A stretch of 64,000 nucleotides of DNA from Candidatus Francisella endociliophora (GCF_000764555.1 NZ_CP009574.1:1951988-2015987), one strand, 5' to 3'; counted from the first letter of the stretch, positions 40,067-51,019 are shown. Numbers and translations are program-made. The notes: a model not told the origin generated them from the letters alone.

Positions 40067-41152
40067 ATGATAAAAAAACTAAAACAAAGATGGTTTTGGA
40101 GTAAAAATCAGGAGCAAGGACCTCCGGATTTAGAGGAAATGATCAAAAAATTTTTTGGTGGCAAAAAAAAGAAAGAATCTAATGATGATAATGAAAGTAT
40201 TTATTCGAAAAATGCCAACAACAATAATAAGAATAGTAATAAGGCAATATTTGAGAAGCCACCTGTAGGTAAAATAGCAACTATCGTAATAGGTGTATTA
40301 ATAGCTGCTTGGGTTGGTTTTGGTTTCTATGTTGTTCAACCAGCTGAGCAAGCAGCAGTACTTAGACTTGGTAAATTTTCAAAGATGGTTGAACCAGGTT
40401 TACATTGGCACCCAATTGGTATTGATACAGTTTATAAAGAAAATGTCCAAGAGTTAAAAACAACTTCTTTAAAAAGAGATATGCTGACATCTGAAGAAAA
40501 TATTGTGCATATTTCATTTACTGTTCAATATCGTATTGCAGATCTACAAAAGTATTTATTTTCTAATACAAACCCTACTCAACTACTACAGCAAGCTTTA
40601 GAGAGTGCGGTTAGACAGGTAGTTGGTGAAAATAAACTAGAACAAATTTTAACTACTAATAGAGCAGTAATCACTCAACAAGTAAGAAAAGAGATGGAGA
40701 GTTTATTAAAAACTTATCAAACAGGTATTTATGTAAGCGAAGTGATTATGCAACCAGCCCAAGCTCCTGATGCAGTTAAAAGTGCTTTTGATGATGTAAT
40801 CAAGGCTCGTGAAGATCGTGAGAGAGAGCAGAATGAGGCAGAAGCTTATGCAAATAGAGTTGTGCCAGTAGCTCAAGGTAAAGCTCAGAGAATCTTGGAT
40901 CAAGCAAATGCTTATAAGCAAAAAGTTGTATTAGAAGCAGAAGGTGAAATTGCACAATTTGAGCAATTACTTCCAATCTATAAGAAATCTCCTGATATCG
41001 TGATGAACCAAATGTACTTTGATACTATTTCAAATGTTCTACAGCATAATAAGATTTTCTTAGTAGATGGTGATGGTGCAAAAAATATTTTTTATGGCCT
41101 AGATAATGCACAAAAGCAAGCATTACTACCAAATACAAAGGGAGGTAACTAA
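40067..41152 (+). CDS. hflK: HflK, SPFH-family modulator of FtsH
   Basis: Forms with HflC the large membrane cage around FtsH. An N-terminal cytoplasmic tail with a Gly-poor, Lys/Asn-rich linker (KKKKESNDDNES) is followed by one membrane helix at about 68-90 and the SPFH/band-7 domain (QPAEQAAVLRLGKF...PGLHWHPIGID), and a long Ala/Glu-rich helix. 361 residues (E. coli 419). A possible -10 (TATAAT, 40008-40013) and a leader hairpin (ACACT/AGTGT) lie upstream. hflC begins 1 nt after its stop. Confidence 0.96.
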   Translation: MIKKLKQRWFWSKNQEQGPPDLEEMIKKFFGGKKKKESNDDNESIYSKNANNNNKNSNKAIFEKPPVGKIATIVIGVLIAAWVGFGFYVVQPAEQAAVLRLGKFSKMVEPGLHWHPIGIDTVYKENVQELKTTSLKRDMLTSEENIVHISFTVQYRIADLQKYLFSNTNPTQLLQQALESAVRQVVGENKLEQILTTNRAVITQQVRKEMESLLKTYQTGIYVSEVIMQPAQAPDAVKSAFDDVIKAREDREREQNEAEAYANRVVPVAQGKAQRILDQANAYKQKVVLEAEGEIAQFEQLLPIYKKSPDIVMNQMYFDTISNVLQHNKIFLVDGDGAKNIFYGLDNAQKQALLPNTKGGN

Positions 41153-41153
41153 G

Positions 41154-42080
41154 ATGAGTAAGTTTTTAAAAATATTCTTAGTGCTTGTAGTAGTTTTATC
41201 AATAGTCGTTTTAAGTACTAAATTTGTAGTTAAACAAGGTTCAGAAGCTGTGATTTTAAGGTTAGGTGAACTTGTCAAAGGTAGTGATGGCAAGGCTATA
41301 GAATATGAACCTGGCTTACATGTTAAGATTCCATTCTTAGACACTGTTAAGACATATGATATGCGTAATAGAGTGTTAGAAGCAGATTCAGCACGTGTTG
41401 TAACTAAAGAGCAAAAAGATGTTTTGATTAATGCCTATGTAGTTTGGAAGATTAGTAATAGTAATATTTCTAAGTTCTTCATAAGTACTAGCGGTAGTGT
41501 TGATAGAGCTGAGACATTATTAAAACAGTTCTTAGAGTCTTCTTTAAGAGCAGAGGTTGGTAATAATGATATCCAAAGCCTAATTAATAACAATCGTGAT
41601 AAATTGATGATTGCTCTTACAGAATCTGTACAAAAACAAGCTAAGCAGATTGGTGTAGATGTGATTGATGTAAGAGTTAAGCAGATTGATTTACCAGATA
41701 CGGTTACAGATTCTATTTATCAAAGAATGAGGTCATCTCGTCAAAAGGTTGCGGCTTCTATTAGAGCGGAAGGTGGGCAGTTAGCTGAGAAAATTAAAGC
41801 AGCAGCAGATGCAAAAGTAACAGTTACTATGGCTGAAGCTGAAAAAGAATCTAAAATTATTCGAGCTCAAGCAGATGCAAAAGCTGCGAAGATCTTTACA
41901 GATGCGTATTCAAATTCTGTACCATTATACGAATTCTTGAAGAGTATGAATTCTTATAAAGAAAGCTTTAATGGTAAAAATGAAGTTGTATTTATGCTTA
42001 AGCCAGATAGTAAATTCTTCCAAGGTTTCAAGCTTGAGCCAGATAGTAAACTTGCTGAAGATATGAAGGAAGCTAAATAA
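41154..42080 (+). CDS. hflC: HflC, SPFH-family modulator of FtsH
   Basis: Partner of HflK. A membrane helix at about 4-24 precedes a band-7 domain (KQGSEAVILRLGEL...PGLHVKIPFLDTVK) and a coiled-coil helix (AEKIKAAADAKVTVTMAEAEKES). The start is ATG 41154 because GGAGGTAACTAAG immediately precedes it; an in-frame start inside hflK would add 16 residues. 308 residues. The next gene starts 2 nt after its stop. Confidence 0.97.
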   Translation: MSKFLKIFLVLVVVLSIVVLSTKFVVKQGSEAVILRLGELVKGSDGKAIEYEPGLHVKIPFLDTVKTYDMRNRVLEADSARVVTKEQKDVLINAYVVWKISNSNISKFFISTSGSVDRAETLLKQFLESSLRAEVGNNDIQSLINNNRDKLMIALTESVQKQAKQIGVDVIDVRVKQIDLPDTVTDSIYQRMRSSRQKVAASIRAEGGQLAEKIKAAADAKVTVTMAEAEKESKIIRAQADAKAAKIFTDAYSNSVPLYEFLKSMNSYKESFNGKNEVVFMLKPDSKFFQGFKLEPDSKLAEDMKEAK

Positions 42081-42082
42081 CT

Positions 42083-42568
42083 ATGAATAAGGTTAAAGTA
42101 CTTTTTGTATGTAAAGGTAATATTTGTAGATCGCCAACAGCACATGGTATTTTTAGAGATATTGTTAAGAAAAATAATCTTGAGAATGTTATACATGTGG
42201 CATCATGTGGCACAAGCTCACGCATGTGGGGACATGAGGGCGATGGCGCTGATATGAGATCGCTAGAGATGGCAAAAATGTATGACTGTGACTTATCTGA
42301 TCAGGTATCTCAGCAACTAGAGGAGTCAGATTTTGTAAAATATGATTATATAATAGCTATGGATCAAGAAAATATTGATACGATGAAAAACATGTTTCCA
42401 AATACTGATTTCTCAAATGTATCGAGAATGCTTGAATATGCACCAACTATATCTTTGACAGATGTGCCAGATCCATATTATGAAGATAACTTTGAGAAAG
42501 TTTTTCTTATGATTGATACTGCATGCCATGGACTTTTTGAAAAAATAAAATTAGAGCATAAATTATGA
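42083..42568 (+). CDS. Low-molecular-weight protein-tyrosine phosphatase
   Basis: The CX5R signature is at residues 10-16 (VCKGNICRS) and the general acid Asp in DVPDPYY near residue 130, so a complete LMW-PTP of 161 residues. The substrate is unknown; there is no polysaccharide export cluster nearby, unlike wzb. It is translationally coupled to ysxC through a 4-nt ATGA overlap and follows hflC by 2 nt. Confidence 0.94.
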   Translation: MNKVKVLFVCKGNICRSPTAHGIFRDIVKKNNLENVIHVASCGTSSRMWGHEGDGADMRSLEMAKMYDCDLSDQVSQQLEESDFVKYDYIIAMDQENIDTMKNMFPNTDFSNVSRMLEYAPTISLTDVPDPYYEDNFEKVFLMIDTACHGLFEKIKLEHKL

Positions 42569-43161
42569 ACTATCGTAGTGCAAAATATATAATGGGAGCT
42601 GCTAAAGTCTCTCAACTTCCTGAGGATACTGGTATAGAGGTGGCTTTTGCAGGGCGCTCAAATGCAGGTAAATCTAGTGCATTAAATACTCTAACCGATC
42701 AAAAAGGTCTTGCAAGAGTTAGTAAAACCCCTGGTAGAACGCAATTAATTAACTTGTTTGATTTAGGCGATAATAAAAGGCTAGTAGACTTACCAGGTTA
42801 CGGCTATGCAAAGGTCTCTGAGAAGATCAAAATGCAATGGCAAAGTGAGATGGAGCTATATCTAACTAGCAGAGAGTGTCTATCTGGGATAGTTTTGTTA
42901 ATTGATCCGCGACATAATCTCAAAGAGTACGATTGTTTGATGATTGAACTAGCTATAGCTAGTAAATTAAACTTACATATTTTGTTGACTAAGGCTGATA
43001 AGCTTAATAATAAAGAGCGTTCTCAAGCTATAAAAATGCTTGAAAGTTTTCTTGCAACGTTCAAAACTAATGATTTAGTATCTTTTCAACTTTTTTCATC
43101 TCATAGCAAGATGGGGCTTGATAAGTTCAAGCAGAAGCTAGATAGCTGGTATGAGTGCTAA
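42565..43161 (+). CDS. ysxC: YsxC/EngB ribosome-biogenesis GTPase
   Basis: Small GTPase for late 50S assembly. G1 GRSNAGKSS is near residue 30, G2/G3 [12 protein letters not shown] and [11 protein letters not shown]4 TKADK, G5 SSHSK. 198 residues. It starts within the stop of the phosphatase gene and ends overlapping the last bases of the convergent mfd gene. Confidence 0.96.
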   Translation: MNYRSAKYIMGAAKVSQLPEDTGIEVAFAGRSNAGKSSALNTLTDQKGLARVSKTPGRTQLINLFDLGDNKRLVDLPGYGYAKVSEKIKMQWQSEMELYLTSRECLSGIVLLIDPRHNLKEYDCLMIELAIASKLNLHILLTKADKLNNKERSQAIKMLESFLATFKTNDLVSFQLFSSHSKMGLDKFKQKLDSWYEC

Positions 43162-46100
43162 GCTACTTTCTTCAAGAAATTTTCAATAAACTCAATTCTT
43201 TGTTCAGCAGTTTTTGTAGTCTTTGTAATAAGTAAATCTTGTTCTTTTGTAAGTCTAAAGTCAGCTGGTTGTGATTGGATAAGTTTGATTAGCTTTTGTG
43301 GTTCAAATTTAGCAGTATTAGCAAAATTAATCTTACCAGAACTAGCAAACATCTTAATTTGACCAATGCCAATATTGATAGCATCAATTTTTATATGTGC
43401 AACTTTTAACAGGTAGATAACTTCTACAGGTAGCCTACCAAAACGATCTATAAGTTCAATCTTGATATTAACCAAATCTTGATGATTAGCCTTAGATATG
43501 CGTTTATAAATATTTAAACGAGTATTTACATCATGGATATAATAATCAGGTATTAAAATAGGTATATTAAGCTCAACCTCACAAACTGTTGAATTAATTA
43601 CTTCCTCAATATTTAACTCTTTACCAGCCTTTAGATTAGCAATTGTTTTATCTAATAGATCCATATAAAGGTTTAAGCCAATACCGTCAATATTTCCACT
43701 TTGTTCTTTGCCAAGTATTTCACCCGCTCCACGAATCTCTAAATCATGATTAGCTAACGTAAAGCCGCCTCCTAAAGATTCTGTGCTACCAATAGCTTCT
43801 AGTCTCTTAACTGCATCTTTGGTTATACTGGCTTCACTAGGTATAAGCATATAAGCATAAGCTTGATGATGAGCCCTACCAACCCTACCTCTTAGTTGAT
43901 GCAGCTGTGCAAGTCCTAGATTATTGGCATTTTCTATAATTAAAGTGTTAGCATTTGGTATATCAATACCAGTCTCAATAATTGTTGTACAAAGTAGGAT
44001 ATGATATTTATTATGTTTAAAATCAAACATGATTTTTTGGATTTCTTTTTCACTCATTTGACCATGAGCTATAGCTACTCTTAGGCGAGGGAATAACTCT
44101 TGAAGAATTTCTTTTTTCTTCTCGATAGTTTCAACTTTGTTATATAAATAAAAAATCTGCCCACCACGAATAGTTTCACGACTTACTGCTTCCCGGATAA
44201 TATTGTTATCATATTCTTTAACAAAAGTCTTAACAGATAGGCGTTTTGCTGGTGGTGAGGCTATAATAGATAAATCTCTCAAAGCAGAAAATGCCATACT
44301 TAAACTACGAGGTATTGGTGTTGCTGACATTGTTAATATATCGATTTCAGCTTTTAAAGATTTTAGTTTTTCTTTTTGAGCAACGCCAAAGCGATGTTCT
44401 TCATCTATGATAAGTAGGCCCAAATTTTGAAAATCTATTTTTGATGAAATTAATTTATGTGTTCCGATGATTATATCAACAGTACCTTTTTTAAGGTTTT
44501 CAAAAAGCTCTTCTTGAGCTTTTGCTGTTTTAGAGCGAGTTATGACTTCGATATTTACAGCAGTATTAGCAAATCTGTCTCTGAAGCTATTATAGTGTTG
44601 TTGAGCTAAAATCGTTGTAGGCACTAGTATTGCTACTTGCTTACTGTTTTGAGTTGCTAGAAATGCTGCACGCATTGCTATTTCAGTTTTACCAAAGCCA
44701 ACATCACCACAGATAAGCCTATCCATAGGTTTAGGAGATACCATATCTTTGAAGACATCATTGATTGCCAAAAGCTGGTCAGGAGTCTCTTCATAAGGAA
44801 AATCAGCACAGAATCTTAGATAATCTTCTTCATCAAGAGAATTTGTAAAACCTTGACGCATTTCTCTTTTGGCGTATATCTCAAGAAGATTTGCTGCAAC
44901 ATCAATAATCTTTTTGATAGTTTTTTCTTTCTGCTTTTTCCACTTGTCAGAACCGAGCTTGTTTAAAGCTATTTTTTCAGTTAAGGATGAGTTATAAATC
45001 GAGATAAGATTTAGAGATGTAATTGGTACATAAATCTTGGCATCATTAGCGTAACGAAGTAGGATAAATTCATCTTTTTTGCCATTTAGTTCGATACTCT
45101 CAAGCCCTTCATATTTACCAATACCATGATCAATATGCACAATATGCATACCAGTTTTTAATTCTGTAAGGTCTTTGAGATCAACAGTAGGATGATGATC
45201 ATGTTCAGAAACTTTAGTCCTGTTTTGAATATGTTCTGGAAAAAGATCTGTTTCTGTAATTAGAGCAATTTTATTATCAATAACTACACCTTCTTGGAAT
45301 GGTGAAACTATTAGACAAAATTTGTCCTTAGATTTAAGAGCATCATCAAAGCTTTTAGCAATTTGGATATTTAAATTGAGTTTATTCAAGTGTTCTAAAA
45401 GAACTTCAGCACGACCATTTGAATCTGTAGAAAAGATAACTTTTTCAAAGTTAGCTTTATCTATAAATTGTTGTAAATCTCTAAATGGGTTTGCAAGTTT
45501 GTAGTTTGCTGAAACCTTATCTAAATGATTTATTTTTAGAGTTTTTGATTTAGATTTAGGCTGTTGGAACCATTTGATATTTGTGAATTGCTCATAAATA
45601 TCTTTGATTTCTTTTTGAGAATAAAACAACTCTTGATGAGGCAGTATTGGTCTATCAATATCATGTTTGAGTTCATCATATCTAAATCTGACCTCTTCTG
45701 CAAAAGCTTTAATAGAATTATTAATATTATCAACTAAATGGATATTTGCAGATTTTGGTAGATAATCAAAAATACTCTCAAGCTGATTGTAGAATAGAGG
45801 TAAATAAAACTCTATACCATTGAAATATTCATTATTTTCAATATATGTGGCAATAGTTGATTCGAGAGCATTTTTACCACAAAAATCTTCTAGTTTTTCT
45901 AATGCTAAAGAAGAGTTTTGATTATCATAAATTAGTTCATGGGATGGCATAATATTGATAGATTTTATTTCTTTACCTGAGCGTTGAGTTTCAATATCTA
46001 GCTCTTTGATCGTATCAACTTCATCATCAAATAAATCTATACGAAATGCCGCTTTTGATCCAATAGGGAATATATCAACGATACTACCACGAATACTAAA

Positions 46101-46577
46101 CTCACCTTTTTCAAATACATTATTTACTAAATTATATCCAGCTTCAGCAAGTAGAGTTTTTTGCTTTGTTATATCTAAAATATCACCAGTTTTTAGTATA
46201 AAACTATGTTCTTTAATAAACTTTGCTGGAGCAAGTTTTCGTAAGATATTTGAGATACTTGTAACTACTAGAGTGTTTCTAGGATTTTGAGTAAGTTTAT
46301 GAAGAATCTCTTGGCGTCTTGAGATAATATCAATTGCTGCAGAAAATCTATCATAAGGTAATATCTCGAGGTTTGGAAAGTAGAAAACCTCTACTTTTGA
46401 GCTTTGATTTAGATATTTTAACTCGTCATATATTTTATGTGCTTGTTGAGAATCTTCAGCAATTATAAGGTTGAAATCACTATTTTGCTTAAGATATTCA
46501 TTAAATAAAATACTAAAAGATGATCCATAAGCATTAGATACAATAGTATCTTTTGCAGATATTTGATTATTAAGCAT
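43158..46577 (-). CDS. mfd: Mfd, transcription-repair coupling factor
   Basis: Translocase that removes stalled RNA polymerase and recruits UvrA. It has an N-terminal UvrB-like region, the RNAP-interacting domain ([21 protein letters not shown] near residue 480), the RecG-like helicase with Walker [10 protein letters not shown] near 625 and DEEHRFG near 730, and a C-terminal TRCF domain. 1,139 residues against 1,148 in E. coli. Its 3' end overlaps ysxC by 4 nt, tail to tail. No clear SD is seen before the ATG. Confidence 0.97.
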   Translation of the reverse strand: MLNNQISAKDTIVSNAYGSSFSILFNEYLKQNSDFNLIIAEDSQQAHKIYDELKYLNQSSKVEVFYFPNLEILPYDRFSAAIDIISRRQEILHKLTQNPRNTLVVTSISNILRKLAPAKFIKEHSFILKTGDILDITKQKTLLAEAGYNLVNNVFEKGEFSIRGSIVDIFPIGSKAAFRIDLFDDEVDTIKELDIETQRSGKEIKSINIMPSHELIYDNQNSSLALEKLEDFCGKNALESTIATYIENNEYFNGIEFYLPLFYNQLESIFDYLPKSANIHLVDNINNSIKAFAEEVRFRYDELKHDIDRPILPHQELFYSQKEIKDIYEQFTNIKWFQQPKSKSKTLKINHLDKVSANYKLANPFRDLQQFIDKANFEKVIFSTDSNGRAEVLLEHLNKLNLNIQIAKSFDDALKSKDKFCLIVSPFQEGVVIDNKIALITETDLFPEHIQNRTKVSEHDHHPTVDLKDLTELKTGMHIVHIDHGIGKYEGLESIELNGKKDEFILLRYANDAKIYVPITSLNLISIYNSSLTEKIALNKLGSDKWKKQKEKTIKKIIDVAANLLEIYAKREMRQGFTNSLDEEDYLRFCADFPYEETPDQLLAINDVFKDMVSPKPMDRLICGDVGFGKTEIAMRAAFLATQNSKQVAILVPTTILAQQHYNSFRDRFANTAVNIEVITRSKTAKAQEELFENLKKGTVDIIIGTHKLISSKIDFQNLGLLIIDEEHRFGVAQKEKLKSLKAEIDILTMSATPIPRSLSMAFSALRDLSIIASPPAKRLSVKTFVKEYDNNIIREAVSRETIRGGQIFYLYNKVETIEKKKEILQELFPRLRVAIAHGQMSEKEIQKIMFDFKHNKYHILLCTTIIETGIDIPNANTLIIENANNLGLAQLHQLRGRVGRAHHQAYAYMLIPSEASITKDAVKRLEAIGSTESLGGGFTLANHDLEIRGAGEILGKEQSGNIDGIGLNLYMDLLDKTIANLKAGKELNIEEVINSTVCEVELNIPILIPDYYIHDVNTRLNIYKRISKANHQDLVNIKIELIDRFGRLPVEVIYLLKVAHIKIDAINIGIGQIKMFASSGKINFANTAKFEPQKLIKLIQSQPADFRLTKEQDLLITKTTKTAEQRIEFIENFLKKVA

Positions 46578-46623
46578 TAGAAATTATAAGATTAGAAAAT
46601 TTTAGAATAAATGATAATATAAA

Positions 46624-47307
46624 TTAGTCTCTATCGCCAGCTACAGCACCAAAGATTTGTAATAGAGTTACAAAGATATTGAATAATGAAACATAAATAT
46701 TTACAGTAGCCAAGATATAGTTAGTCTCTTCGCCTCTAACGATAGCATTTGTTTGCCAAAGAATAAAACCGCCAGAGATAAATGCAAATACTAATGAGAT
46801 TACAAATCCTAAAGCTGGAATATGTAAAAATAGATTAAGCACCATAGCAATGATAGCAACTATAGCACCAACTGCACAGAAAGAACCAACTCTGTTGAAG
46901 TTTCTAGCTGGGCTCATAGCTACAGCAGTTAAGCCTAAGAATATAAGACCAGTAGTACCAAATGCCATCATGATTAGTTCAGCACCATTTGAAAACTGCT
47001 GAATATATAGGTTTAGGATTGGACCTAATGAATAACCTAAAAGACCTGTTAGAGCAAACGTTAAAACGATGCCCATAGGTGAGTTTTTAGTAGCATTGAT
47101 ACCAAATAGTAAGCCAATGTAAACTACTAACATTAGGATCGGGTTTATGAACGCAGCGCCAGTGCTCATAGCTACAAATGCTGTAAAAGCACTAAATAGT
47201 AAAGTCATTGACAGTAACCAGTATGTATTTCTAAGAACCTTATTAGCTCTTAAAGCAGACTCTTGTGATAGAGAGTCTATTACGCGAGTATTATTAAAGT
47301 TATTCAT
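46624..47307 (-). CDS. BAX inhibitor-1 (YccA/YbhL) family membrane protein
   Basis: 227 residues with seven hydrophobic segments, starting with the family pattern SALRANKVLRNTYWLLSMTLLFSAFTAF and ending in a short charged tail (GAVAGDRD). In E. coli YccA interacts with and inhibits FtsH; having hflK and hflC in the same window is suggestive, but they are not in one operon. In reverse complement AAAAAGGAGAAAA precedes the ATG, a strong site. It is flanked by gaps and transcribed alone. Confidence 0.94.
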   Translation of the reverse strand: MNNFNNTRVIDSLSQESALRANKVLRNTYWLLSMTLLFSAFTAFVAMSTGAAFINPILMLVVYIGLLFGINATKNSPMGIVLTFALTGLLGYSLGPILNLYIQQFSNGAELIMMAFGTTGLIFLGLTAVAMSPARNFNRVGSFCAVGAIVAIIAMVLNLFLHIPALGFVISLVFAFISGGFILWQTNAIVRGEETNYILATVNIYVSLFNIFVTLLQIFGAVAGDRD

Positions 47308-47423
47308 TTTTTCTCCTTTTTGAATTACCTTTATTATAATTTATAAAAAATTATTAGATATGCATTATAACATAACTGTATAATCTTTGAATATGGGGTG
47401 TGATAGTAATTTTACAAGATTTT

Positions 47424-48683
47424 TTATAGGCTAATTGATATATCATATAAGAATGATACAAAAATTAATGATGAAAATATTAAATAAAGTAGAGTGGTTG
47501 TAATAGCTTCATTTTTACCACCAGCAAGTATTTTCCCAAGAGAGAAATATATTGGAACAATAAATACATTGAGTACTAAAGCTAAAAGAGTAGCTAATAT
47601 AAACATTAAATTACTAATTAAGGTACTATTTGTAAGTAAAGCAATGATAAGGGTTACAACTCGAATAAACTCAATATATAACATAGTTTTTATAAGTTTT
47701 GAGTTTGTTAAAGATTCTATACGTAAAGTTATAAGACTAAGTCTCCAGCCAGTGTATATGATTATACAGAGTATATATCCAGCTATTAAAAATAAAAAAG
47801 TACTTATTGCAGAGTTAATATAGGTTGGATTTATTACATGTTCATATTTTAAAAAGCTAAGATAAATAATTTTATTAACAATAATAATAGCTAGACTAAA
47901 GTAAATGTATTTTAATAAACTTTTGCCATGCTCTTTATTATTAGTAATAGTTAATATATGTAAATAGATTAAGGAAAGAGGTAGTATCATTAGGTTAATA
48001 CTGCTAAATATATCTATGTTTATAAGTAGGTAAAAAAGAATAAATGCAAATATAAAAAATATTATAAGAACACCATAAAAGCTAATGTTAACTCGCTCTG
48101 TTTGATTAGTTAAAGAGGTGTTAAGTTTATAATTGTTTTTTAAGAAGAACACTAATAAGAAGACAGTGATAGATAAGTAAAACAGTTTAAAGTGAAACAT
48201 GTCTTTAAGTATTAAAAAATAAATTAGTGTTCCAACAGCTATTCCTAAAATAGAACTAGAATAAACTCCAATAAAACCATATAAACGACGTAAATCAGTT
48301 TTGAGATAAAAGGCACTCAAAGTAAAAAGTAAGTTTACAATAACTATAGCTAGTCCAATCCAAAGAATTGAGCAGCTAAAGAGTGTTAAGTTTCTAACAA
48401 ATGATAGAATAATCGCTATAATTATAAACTGTAGACCATGAATTATTGATTTGGTTGAGCCAAAAAGATAATTACTAATACAGCCAAAAATTCCTGCAAA
48501 AAAAATTACAAAGATGTGATCATTACGATTATAAAAGAAGTTAATATCACCGAAATTGTTTAAGACAGTAATAAAAGGAGCAATAGATAAGCATAATAAA
48601 AAAGTCATCAGTGCAATAATATGCAAGCCTTTAGGCTGCTTAAAATGGATATTATTTATAGTTATCTTTTTTATCTTGCTCAT
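47424..48683 (-). CDS. Multi-pass membrane protein, probably a degenerate POT/MFS transporter
   Basis: 419 residues, almost entirely hydrophobic with about 12 predicted helices. The opening FKQPKGLHIIALMTF resembles the start of proton-dependent oligopeptide transporters, and DLRRLYGFIGVYSSSILGIAVG resembles their helix 4 region, but the E-x-x-E-R-F-type motif of helix 1 is absent. It is therefore a divergent, perhaps substrate-shifted, transporter. It starts 1 nt after DUF1841 and ends the five-gene minus-strand operon that begins with glutaredoxin. Confidence 0.72.
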   Translation of the reverse strand: MSKIKKITINNIHFKQPKGLHIIALMTFLLCLSIAPFITVLNNFGDINFFYNRNDHIFVIFFAGIFGCISNYLFGSTKSIIHGLQFIIIAIILSFVRNLTLFSCSILWIGLAIVIVNLLFTLSAFYLKTDLRRLYGFIGVYSSSILGIAVGTLIYFLILKDMFHFKLFYLSITVFLLVFFLKNNYKLNTSLTNQTERVNISFYGVLIIFFIFAFILFYLLINIDIFSSINLMILPLSLIYLHILTITNNKEHGKSLLKYIYFSLAIIIVNKIIYLSFLKYEHVINPTYINSAISTFLFLIAGYILCIIIYTGWRLSLITLRIESLTNSKLIKTMLYIEFIRVVTLIIALLTNSTLISNLMFILATLLALVLNVFIVPIYFSLGKILAGGKNEAITTTLLYLIFSSLIFVSFLYDISISL

Positions 48684-48684
48684 T

Positions 48685-49116
48685 TTATTTTAGTAATAAC
48701 TCTTGTAGCTTTCTTAGGTAATCTTTTTCATCTGGCATGATATTATATTTCTGTGATCGCCACATTTCCTCTGCTAGATAGTCTATCATAATATGATGAA
48801 TTTTATGCTCATCGTGATTATGCTTCTCAAGTAATTGCTTATAGACATCAGTTATACCAAATGGACGATTAGTTTGTACTTGTTCAATAATTGCCAAATG
48901 TAGACTTATATGTAAGAAAGGGTTTATTTGTCCCATTTCTGGTGAATAGTCTTTATCTATATTATCTATGCTAATTTCTTTATGATATTCAGGGTGTAGT
49001 TCAATAATTCTAGCAATTTGTTCTTCTATAGCAGTTAGAGGTTGTTTATTTTGAAACTTATACCAACTGTCTATAAAAAGTTTGCGTAACTGGTATCTAT
49101 CTTGAGAAAAAATCAT
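48685..49116 (-). CDS. DUF1841 family protein
   Basis: 143-residue soluble protein matching the DUF1841 pattern: an N-terminal RYQLRKLFIDSWYKFQNKQPL, the central PEMGQINPFLHISLHLAIIEQ, and HHIMIDYLAEEMWRSQ. Function unknown. It overlaps the nth stop by 4 nt (ATGA) and lies between nth and the transporter, so it is part of the operon. Confidence 0.9.
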   Translation of the reverse strand: MIFSQDRYQLRKLFIDSWYKFQNKQPLTAIEEQIARIIELHPEYHKEISIDNIDKDYSPEMGQINPFLHISLHLAIIEQVQTNRPFGITDVYKQLLEKHNHDEHKIHHIMIDYLAEEMWRSQKYNIMPDEKDYLRKLQELLLK

Positions 49117-49751
49117 AGATATTTCTCCTTATCTTTAAATTCGCAATAATCATAGATAATACAGTTGCGACATTTTGGTTTTTGCGCAGTACATATATAC
49201 CTACCATGTAAAATTATCCAATGATGGGCATCTTGTAAGTATTCTTTTGGAATTACTCGAAGGAGTTTCTTTTCAACTTCATTTACATTTTTCCCTTTAG
49301 CAAGAGGTATACGATTTGCTAATCTAAAAATATGTGTATCTACCGCCATAGTTGGTTGACTAAAAGCAGTATTTAAGACCACATTTGCAGTTTTTCTGCC
49401 AACACCTGCTAGAGATATTAGATCATCAAAATTATTAGGTACTTGGCTATTAAATTTTTCTATTAGGTCTTTACAAGTCGCAATTACATTTTTAGCTTTT
49501 GTTTTATATAACCCTATAGATTTAATATATTCAGCTAACTTTTGTTCTCCAAGAGCATATATTTGTTCTGGAGTATTAGCAATTTTATATAAAACTTGAG
49601 TAGCTTTATTTACACTAACATCTGTAGCTTGAGCAGATAATATCACAGCAATTAGAAGTTCAAAATTTGATGAATATTCTAACTCAGTTGTTGGGCTAGG
49701 GTCATTTTGTTTCCAAGTTTCAAATATTTGGATTCTTTTTTGCTTATTCAT
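49113..49751 (-). CDS. nth: Endonuclease III (Nth), DNA glycosylase/AP lyase
   Basis: Removes oxidised pyrimidines. The helix-hairpin-helix LISLAGVGRKTANVVL holds the catalytic Lys, AVDTHIFRLANR the catalytic Asp, and the C-terminal [4Fe-4S] cluster is CTAQKPKCRNCIIYDYC (C-x6-C-x2-C-x5-C). 212 residues from ATG 49751; the codon just upstream is a TTG that could add one residue. It overlaps both neighbours. nth also follows the rsx/rnf genes in E. coli, a conserved link. Confidence 0.97.
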   Translation of the reverse strand: MNKQKRIQIFETWKQNDPSPTTELEYSSNFELLIAVILSAQATDVSVNKATQVLYKIANTPEQIYALGEQKLAEYIKSIGLYKTKAKNVIATCKDLIEKFNSQVPNNFDDLISLAGVGRKTANVVLNTAFSQPTMAVDTHIFRLANRIPLAKGKNVNEVEKKLLRVIPKEYLQDAHHWIILHGRYICTAQKPKCRNCIIYDYCEFKDKEKYL

Positions 49752-50373
49752 CAATGCTAACTTTCTTCTTTTTATTTTTATATTTCGCTAATGAAGCTGC
49801 AATATAAGCTTTTTTATCAAGCTCTTGAGCTGTAGCTATATTTTTATAAGTATCTCTTTGTTTAGCTTTCGTCTCGGCTATACGAGTTTTGTGAAATTCA
49901 TATCTATTTCTATAATGATTCTTTTGAGTGTTGTAATCATTCTCACTTATATTTGCAGGTTGCTTATCTTTTGTTAGTTCAACTAGTGATATACAATCCA
50001 TAGGGCAAGGCTCTATACATAGCTCACAACCTGTACATTCTGATTCTATAATTGTATGCATAAGTTTTTTAGAGCCGACAATTGCATCAACTGGACAAGC
50101 TAAAAGACATTTTTCACAGCCAATGCACATTGACTCATCAATTTTTGCAATTGCTCGAGGTTTCTCTTGTTCTAGGGTATTATCTAATGGAATTTCAGGT
50201 TTATCTAAAAGCTTAGATAATTCCTTAAGAGTCTTTTGTCCACCTGTAATACACTTATTATGCTTTTCGCCATTGGTTATAGCTTTTGCATAGCTGTAGC
50301 AATCATCATAAGTGCACTTTTGGCACTGAGTTTGAGGTAATATTTTATCAATTGATTCTATGGAAATAATCAT
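49744..50373 (-). CDS. rsxB: RsxB/RnfB-like ferredoxin without membrane anchor
   Basis: 209 residues with an N-terminal Fe-S region (LPQTQCQKCTYDDCYSYAKA) and two ferredoxin clusters, CIGCEKCLLACPVDAI and CTGCELCIEPCPMDCISL, followed by a basic helical tail. The N-terminal membrane helix of true RnfB/RsxB is missing and no other rnf gene is adjacent, so it probably serves as a soluble electron carrier. It overlaps nth by 8 nt; glutaredoxin lies 1 nt upstream. Confidence 0.9.
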   Translation of the reverse strand: MIISIESIDKILPQTQCQKCTYDDCYSYAKAITNGEKHNKCITGGQKTLKELSKLLDKPEIPLDNTLEQEKPRAIAKIDESMCIGCEKCLLACPVDAIVGSKKLMHTIIESECTGCELCIEPCPMDCISLVELTKDKQPANISENDYNTQKNHYRNRYEFHKTRIAETKAKQRDTYKNIATAQELDKKAYIAASLAKYKNKKKKVSIDE

Positions 50374-50374
50374 C

Positions 50375-51019
50375 TTAGTATAGTTCTATATTTGTTTGGT
50401 TTTCGATGCTTTTTATATATTTAGTTATATTTCCAGGTATATCTATTAGATCTTTTGCCATCGTAGCTATAAAGAATAATGGAAAAATATTTATATCATC
50501 CCAAGAAAACTTCTCACCATTTATAAAAGGAGTTTTTATATATGGATCAATTTTTGCCATTATCTTATTGATTGCCTGGATTGAATCATAAGGAGGATTT
50601 TTTAATAAAGTATCCATGTCACCAATATATGCAGATTTTTTCTTTATAAAGTAATCTTTAGCACTTTGAGTTGGAAAGTCGCATTCATTTTTTGGATGAT
50701 GAGGAATACGAGGATAAACAACTCTACGAAAATGTTGAAGCATTTCTGCAGTTAGGTTCTTAATATTTTCATCAATACTAGAATTTGCGATAGGATAGTT
50801 TTGCAATTCTGAAATATATTGGCAAATATCATTACTTTCTTTTATAAAAGTACCATCATTTTTTTCTAAAAATGGGACTTGCTTAGAGCCAATTCTATCA
50901 ATGTGAGCTTTTTCATCATCATTTGCTAAGAAAACTATCTCATAATCAAGTTTGCTTAAATCAGCAATTAGTCTTACTTTTATACAAAAAGGGCAATGGT
51001 GGTATAGATATATCTTCAT
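50375..51019 (-). CDS. grxB: Glutaredoxin 2 (GrxB type)
   Basis: GST-fold glutaredoxin. The active site is Cys9-Pro-Phe-Cys12 (YHHCPFCIKV; CPYC in E. coli), the cis-Pro region is SKQVPFLEKNDG, and a helical C-terminal domain follows. 214 residues, against 215 in E. coli. First gene of the minus-strand operon with the RsxB-like ferredoxin and nth, a grouping that fits redox and oxidative-damage functions. Confidence 0.93.
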   Translation of the reverse strand: MKIYLYHHCPFCIKVRLIADLSKLDYEIVFLANDDEKAHIDRIGSKQVPFLEKNDGTFIKESNDICQYISELQNYPIANSSIDENIKNLTAEMLQHFRRVVYPRIPHHPKNECDFPTQSAKDYFIKKKSAYIGDMDTLLKNPPYDSIQAINKIMAKIDPYIKTPFINGEKFSWDDINIFPLFFIATMAKDLIDIPGNITKYIKSIENQTNIELY

